Assembly: GCF_050947875.1 (NCBI RefSeq)
Contig: NC_134568.1
Coordinates: forward strand, 265,079,815 to 265,143,814
DNA length: 64,000 nt
Direction: 5' to 3'
Origin: Dermacentor variabilis
Taxonomy: Eukaryota > Arthropoda > Arachnida > Ixodida > Ixodidae
Of this stretch, positions 58,435 to 64,000 are shown in pieces. Positions within the stretch are counted from its first letter, which is position 1; each line of letters opens with the position of its first letter. The notes under the pieces are model-generated. The model ran no database searches and had not been told where the DNA came from. It worked only from the letters and a program-made list of their open reading frames with translations. A program made the translations under genes and the position numbers.

Positions 58435-59848
58435 TATACTGAACTATAATATATTGTAGTGGCACGAACGGCTCCGCGCAGGCAGCCCGTTTTCGCATGG
58501 ATGCCGCGCGATGGCGCCACTGCAACTTTTCCTACTGCTATGGCGCGGCGGCCTACGATTTCTGGCGCTTTTCCGCATTCAGGATAAGCAGATTTCAAAA
58601 TGGTCGGTGCTGTTATCTAAAAGCATTCATCTTACACGGGCAATGACTTATTATTTACAGATTTCTGGTAGTGAATATGCCGGTAAATCATTTAAGCCCG
58701 AACATCGCGCTACGCATTTTCAACCGAGTACAAGCCAATCGCCGGCTGTGGGTAGAAAAAAGTTCATTCGATCGCCTTTCCACATCAGTGCGAATTGGCC
58801 ATTTAATTACATTGGGATGAACTAGTACAAGCTGTCCATAGACATGATCATGCAAGAATGACCGATTTTGAATGTACACCTTCGCAGTAAATTCTCTTCC
58901 TGAGGTTGTAAAACACTGAGCTTTTTCAGGCCACATCTCTATAGAGAGTATACTATAGAGAGTATACTCTATAGAAGAGTATACTCTTCTCCATTTGGGA
59001 AGATGTTGTTACAAATAGTACGGCCTTGAGACTGTCCAACTCAATTCCGCACCAATCCTTGGACGGAGCTTCCGTAGTCCGGAGAGAGTGGAGAGAGAAG
59101 GAAGCACGGTCGGCTGCAAGCGAATCTTCATGCTCTGGCGCTCCAGCATCATCCTCGTCGCTGCAGGACCGGCTCCTGCTTTGTTGACCCGCCCACTTCT
59201 GTTACACTTCAGTAGTTGGTAAAACTTTGCTCCTCTTCCTTTCTAGCCTTCGTCGCGGGGTTACGGGGGAAAGGTACGTTAGACAGCCTAGAAACAGCGT
59301 TGGTACTGCGTCCGGAGCAAACGACGGCTTCCCTCGCGGAATCCGCACTTGGTTGCCGTTTATCACGTGCGCATAGTCGCACAGAACGAAGTGTGGTTCA
59401 AAGTGATGCTCGTATACCGCCGAAGAAGCGGTGAGAGCTTTGTCCTGCCTGTGAAGGTTGCGCTGCCACTTCTTGCGGAGGTCGTCGTCTTTCGGCGCCG
59501 CGAACAGCCACGCTTTGGGTCCATTGGGTATCCAATGCGGCAACCCGGAGCGAAGCCCCGAGCGCCATGCCGCGGGCTGCACGCGGCGAAGGCGCTCAGA
59601 GCACACCGTCCGCACGAGAAGTGTCTTCGACAAGGCCAAAGGGTGCACACAACACTCACAAGTCTTGCCAAACGCAGGAGAGGCAGACTGACGAATGCCT
59701 GTCCGTGCCCGACGCAGGCCCAGCGTCCGCGCCTCAGTATGAAAGAGAGCGGCAAAACCTCTAGCGTCTTTCCAGAGCGTAACGGGACGCCGGAAAGCCA
59801 GGTGCCCCTCTCCGGTCGTGTCACTATAATATATTCTAGTTCACTATA
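58435..59848. mobile_element. P-like (THAP) DNA transposon remnant with 32-bp TIRs
   Basis: Ends begin tatactgaactataatatat (58435) and, inverted, tatagtgaactagaatatat (59848), matching at 28 of 32 positions. A THAP DNA-binding domain lies near the right end on the minus strand, as expected for the N-terminus of a P-superfamily transposase. The rest of the transposase is missing, so this is an internally deleted copy. The flanks ccttttct and cctttctt might be a decayed 8-bp duplication. Confidence 0.6.
59202..59648 (-). pseudogene. THAP domain, zinc ligands lost
   Basis: Starting near 59567 the minus strand reads GFAPGCRIGYP and then, after a frameshift near 59535, HWIPNGPKAWLFAAPKDDDL, RKKWQRNLH, SSAVYEHHFEPHFV and, at the C-terminal edge, AVPTLF. 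This is the order of a C2CH THAP domain, which binds DNA in P-element transposases and THAP proteins. The first zinc cysteine position is glycine (GFAPGC) and the third is tyrosine (VYEHHF). With the frameshift, the domain cannot fold as a normal THAP. The frame then runs on to a stop at 59202 without catalytic sequence. Confidence 0.75.
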
Positions 59849-60889
59849 CCTTTCTTTAAGTCTTTGGGAGATGGGTAACAAAACTGTTACGTTATGCTGA
59901 AACACGTTCCGCCATAAAAATCAATCGTCATCATCATATTATGCCAAAGTATGGGCGAATTCGGCTAATCGCACCGTTGTGAAGTCCCTAGATAAAGCAA
60001 GTTTTCAAGGTAGCACCACTCCTCCTTTCCTTCTGGTTTACTTCTCCCCGAACTGCACTGGAGCGCCTCCACGTAGGGTCAAAACTAATGAGGGCGTGCA
60101 TAAATAATCGGATGTTTGGTGTGCGTTATCGCGCCGAATAGAAACATGTATGTTTTGATCCAAGTAACTCACATATAGAATAAGCAATTGTTTAGTTAAA
60201 AGTATAAGGCACAGTATAGGAACAAGCATAATGCGCGGTGTCCAACTAGCAACGTTGTGCATGTTTTATATTTTACACCACTAGCCATGGCACCTCGCGT
60301 GCTCCCTCGAATGCGCACGCTTCGATCGATATTCACGCTTATTACATGCTCTACACTCCGACGGCAAGAAATAAAAGATGAAATCAGCCATCGCTTAGCC
60401 TCACTGCATGCACTTCATGCAGGACATGGGTATGATTTGTCGTCGTTATTGAAATCAGCCCTTTGTTTAGGTGTTGTTAGGCCTACACAGACGATGCCAA
60501 GATACAAAAGATGTTTGAGTTTAACCTAGCAGATAGCATTTAACCTAGCACACCACAGCGTTAGCGCTGACGATGCGTTGACGATGCGGAACGCTTTAAA
60601 AGCCTAATGGTTGATGGCATTATTAAGCGAAGCTTGAATTGCCTCACTTGTGTCGGCGTCGGTGTTGCCGTACGAAAAACTCAAGCCGCACGAAAATAAA
60701 AAATAGCTTGCCGGGTTGCCAGACCACCACGCTAACCGATACAGCCATTGTCGATTCATCATACGCGTCCTTTAAAGCGGGGTTTCATATGCATGAAGAA
60801 GTAGACTCAGCGTAAAACGCGAGCCAATCACAGGCGTCCCCTCCCTCAGGAGGAAGGAAAGGGTGTAATCGCGTGTTCGCGCGCCTCGC
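59849..60889. other. Non-coding stretch
   Basis: No gene is recognised. Confidence 0.5.
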
Positions 60890-61170
60890 GCCCGCCGTTT
60901 CCCGCCAGTTCAGGCCCGGCAGTCACAGGGGGAGGCCGCGTTTGATTCGTTCTGCCGAAGAGCAGGCTGCGTTCAAGGAACTTCAGCGGGCCGCGCGTCG
61001 TGCGTTCGGTCGAAGAACAGACGGCGTTTGATGAACGCCGCAGGGAACACCCTCGAGAAAGGGCTCGTCGTCGACGTGTCGACGTGCCGACGTTGCCGTG
61101 AGGAAGCGCGAAGCCGAGTCGTTAGAACAACAAAGAGCCGCGGATCCCGAGCTTCGCTTGCACCCCTCTT
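60890..61170 (+). pseudogene. Broken basic ORF related to the 30353 frame
   Basis: After gtttcccgcca the frame reads GRPRLIRSAEEQAAFKELQR, then AARRAFGRRTDGV and a stop. Other frames continue with ERRREHPRERARRRR and AESLEQQRAADPELR. Repeated Arg/Glu-rich words and the shared leader tie it to 30353-30541. It is frameshifted at least twice. Confidence 0.3.
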
Positions 61171-63324
61171 CACAATAGTAGAAGGGCGGTCAATTTTTTC
61201 TACTCCGCCCTTGTATGTGACGCGATGACGGTGAAACGCCAACTAGATGCTGAGCAGACGACGCGGTGTGGGTGAGAATATTCAGAAGAACGTTTGCCCT
61301 TGTTGTCGGCTAAGCAAACCTGAAGGAACTGCTGAGAAAAATGTAATGCAAATCAAACCAAGCCCCAGCATTCAAGTAAACGCGGCCTCTGTTACAGCGC
61401 AAGAACATTTTTTTGTTGCGATATATCACCGACACCGGCGCCTGGCTGCGTGTTCGCACCGACGGCATACAACTGTTTCGGGCCTCCAACGCGGGCGGCG
61501 TTTTACCCTTTGCAAAAAGAAAAAAAATTGGAGGACGCTTAAGCTTCGCCTTTAACAGTGGAACACCATAGCATTCAAAGGTCCCTGACTGCTTCTCAGG
61601 CTTCCCGGCAACTGGAGAGTATGTAACTGTAATGTTTACCGGGAAACGCCAGCCGCGAACCCTATGCACGAAGGCGGGCTTTCTTGTAGAGACGCGGCCT
61701 CTTGCGTGGCCCACGATGCGGCGGAGGAACCAAGCGCGCCGCTCCAAGGCCCCCAAGACCTTCGGATGCTGGCGCGCGCAAATGGCAGACGGCGCTTCCG
61801 GTTTATGAATGGTAGAAGCGCTGGAAAAGGAGTTTCTTTGAGTTTTCTCACAGCAGAATTATGTTTTTTCGTATAGTCAAACTACAATCCGACGCTATCA
61901 TGCATGTAGCTTGTAAGTCGTACTTTACGATTTTTCTACGCATTTTAGCCAGAGAAATTCAGTTCGTTCAGTTACTTTCTTGCGCCACATGGATGGCCTA
62001 GGTATGGGTGGTTCGGAAATCATTTTGTCGATGACACCAGATTTTCTGTGACACGGGGCCCTTAACGCTATCGCGTTAAAGAAAGCTTGCCTTCAATGAA
62101 GTACACTCTGTCTCATAGGTGGCGTTTAGCAGAGCCAAGGCTGCAAGTTATGGGAACGCAGGCCCAGGGGTGAATCTCCGCATGTCTGCCATTGGCTGTT
62201 TTCGAGAAGACGCTCTTTCGACGCTAGCGCCATGGTCTCCTTCAGTTACGGCCCTAACAGGAGGGCGATGGTCTAGCAAAATGGCGGCGCACATGATTGT
62301 TTACGTTGTCCTGGCAACAGGAACAGCAGCCGCGCGGCGCCTCCTCTCCCTGGCGTTCTTTCTTTCTTGTTGTTTTTATTATGGCGATCCGCCCCGCTCT
62401 CTTTCCCCCATGCCACGCGCGCCGCTTACTTTTCTTTTTGCCTGTACGCGGCGTGTTCTGTTTTTTTATTATTATTATTGCGAGCGCGCTACGGCACACC
62501 ACGAGCCAGCTCGCAAGCAACGCCAATGCGCGCGCTACGCCACGCATTGGGCTGTGGGCGCTCCATGCTAACAACACTACGCGCAACACAACAGATGTTT
62601 GGTCTCGGTTTATTGACTTCGTTTCCGAAAACAAAGATTTCTCTTAAACGAGGCGTGATACATGCTCAAAAAATGAACAAAAGTGATAGGTGCATGACAT
62701 ATAAATGAGTACTAAACACAAGAAGTTCACAGAGAGTGACACAAAAAAGAACGCTAGAAAACGCGAAGGCCGTTCCATGTACACACACGCAAATAAAAAA
62801 AAGATTTTTATATAACGCCCTCAAGATCAAAATGTAGACGAGCTTCTGATATATGCAATACGATGTACAAAACTGGACGACATGTGTGACATAGTTATGA
62901 CAATTAATAAAGGGAAAACTCACTGGTAATGGCAAAAACAATGACAGGCAAAATACCTAAAAAATAGAATAAAATGCTAAGATTGTTTCATTGACAGCCA
63001 TACCGAAAAAAAACAATTGCTTACTTATAAACCTGCACGAAAGTATATGAAATGCGTGACATGATAATTACCACTGAACAAAATGAAAAAGACATAGCAG
63101 AACAAAAATAACATTGTACTAAAAACTGAAATACACATTATCACATTATATTGCACTTGGCCACAACTTGAGTAACGGTGGCAAGCGGGAACAGAATGTA
63201 GTCGGCTTTTGCAGCAGCACATTGAAAACATTGGCAGAAAGGCATATTCCTCAATCAAAGACCAGGTAAAATAAGCCTACATCTAGTCATGATGACCAGG
63301 AAGTCGAAAGCTTCTATGAAGACG
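61171..63324. other. Non-coding stretch with a diverged repeat
   Basis: No gene is recognised. Around 61845-61915, 'tttctcacagcagaattat' and 'atccgacgctatcatgcatg' resemble 2310-2375 ('ataacagaatttattttctc', 'tctgatggtatcatgtgtg'), suggesting two old copies of one repeat. 62700-63260 is AT-rich. Confidence 0.4.
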
Positions 63325-63653
63325 TCGGATTGGCGATGGGTAAAGTCAAAACTAAATACACTATACTGGTGGGCGACTTCAATTCCAAGGTAGGCAAAAA
63401 GCAGGCTGGAGACAAGTCAATGGGGGAATATGGCACAGGCACTAGGAATAGCAGGGGAGAGTTATTAGTAGACTTTGCAGAACAGAATAATATGCGGATA
63501 ATGAGTACCTTCTTCCGCAAGCGCGATAGACGAAAGTGGACGTGGAGGAGCCCGAATGGCGAGACTAGAAATGAAGTAGACTTTATACTCTGCGCTAACC
63601 CTGGCATCATACAAGATGTGGACGTGTTCGGCAAGGTGCGCTGCAGTGACCAT
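63325..63653 (+). pseudogene. RTE-type LINE endonuclease, cut by an LTR
   Basis: The frame reads YTILVGDFNSKVGKKQAGDK, EYGTGTRNSRGELLVDFAEQ, KRKWTWRSPNGETRNEVDFI-like sequence and VFGKVRCSDH. It covers the G-D-F-N and S-D-H motifs of an apurinic-type endonuclease that nicks target DNA. The frame stays open to SDH at 63653, where an LTR starts. The earlier part of the domain is missing or unreadable. It is the same clade as 24002-25693. Confidence 0.85.
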
Positions 63654-64000
63654 TGTTACGACTTTGCACCGCTGCCACCACTATTACGACTTTGAGATGG
63701 TCCCGTAGCGCTCGTCAGCCGTTTCGTGACAGAGCGTTGGTAGCGAAGACTTCGAGTCAGGCGTCTGTGAGAATAACGAAAGGGACTTTATACACTATAT
63801 ACAGGTCATTATACAGGACAGGATCGGATCGGCACGGGGGCCGAGAGCTCACAGCAAACACGACTGTTCCCGCTCGGCGACGTCCGGTGAGACTGCAACG
63901 CGTGACACAGCTTACTCCACTCGAGAGCGGCACTCGGCTCCCGGTGGGTCGGTGGATCCCGTTTTCCAGGCGGCGGCGTTGGGACTTATAAAGCCCCGAG
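63654..64000 (-). mobile_element. Gypsy-like LTR, minus strand, continues past the window
   Basis: tgttacgactttgcaccgct opens at 63654, and the sequence is the inverse of 48885-49228, including the TATA-like 'acttataaagcc' at the right edge. A single primer-site-like copy (ccgctgccaccact) lies inside its end. It interrupts the LINE endonuclease. The window ends inside the LTR. Confidence 0.75.

Overview
This window looks like nuclear DNA of a metastriate hard tick (Ixodida). The strongest clue is a set of at least seven copies of a tRNA-derived SINE with the architecture of the tick Ruka family. They share a pol III A box, the B box GGATCGAATCC and a closing segment that includes 'tccactacggcgtgcc'. 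Dense nesting of LINEs, Penelope-like elements (PLEs), LTRs, MITEs and long microsatellites agrees with a large tick genome. Species cannot be decided from the sequence alone. No operon, CRISPR array, origin or other prokaryotic structure is present.

The only host gene I can support well is a Pax gene on the minus strand. Its paired domain is split over two exons: the PAI half (14439..14170, 5' edge uncertain) and the RED half (9507..9197). They are joined by a 4.66-kb GT-AG intron whose junction restores the invariant A-I-G-G-S-K-P-R-V linker. The second exon also encodes FFIKDIL, an eh1/octapeptide-type motif. Weaker host candidates are a TATA box with a possible first exon in a CpG-rich block near 37.5 kb, and a possible 40-codon terminal exon at 28.05 kb.

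Layout. 1-8.4 kb: an outer pair of pogo/Tigger-like inverted ends encloses a tRNA-SINE dimer, itself split by an inverted-pair PLE with a 14-bp target duplication, plus a hAT-like fragment. 9.2-14.8 kb: the Pax locus, with a LINE RNase H relic and a MITE in its intron. 15-19 kb: two elements flanked by TTAA. 19.5-26 kb: two RTE LINE copies in opposite orientation, a LINE ORF1 and two SINEs. 26-31.5 kb: mostly empty, with SINEs and microsatellites. 31.5-35.5 kb: a 'gacatg' tandem array broken by a mariner-like MITE (with a SINE inside it) and a long inverted repeat, followed by a second inverted pair of PLE ends. 37-40 kb: CpG-rich blocks. 40.4-49.8 kb: a hAT frame with a near-perfect 8-bp duplication, enclosing an I-type LINE, a CR1-type LINE with an esterase ORF1, a 275-bp GT tract and an LTR with a tRNA-Leu primer site. 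50-64 kb: LTRs, a foldback element, long inverted repeats, a P-like element with a broken THAP domain, and an RTE endonuclease interrupted by an LTR at the right edge.

All transposon coding regions seen carry stops, frameshifts or truncation, so they read as relics. The genes do not form a pathway together. The value of the window lies in the Pax exons and in the order of insertions that the nested elements record.
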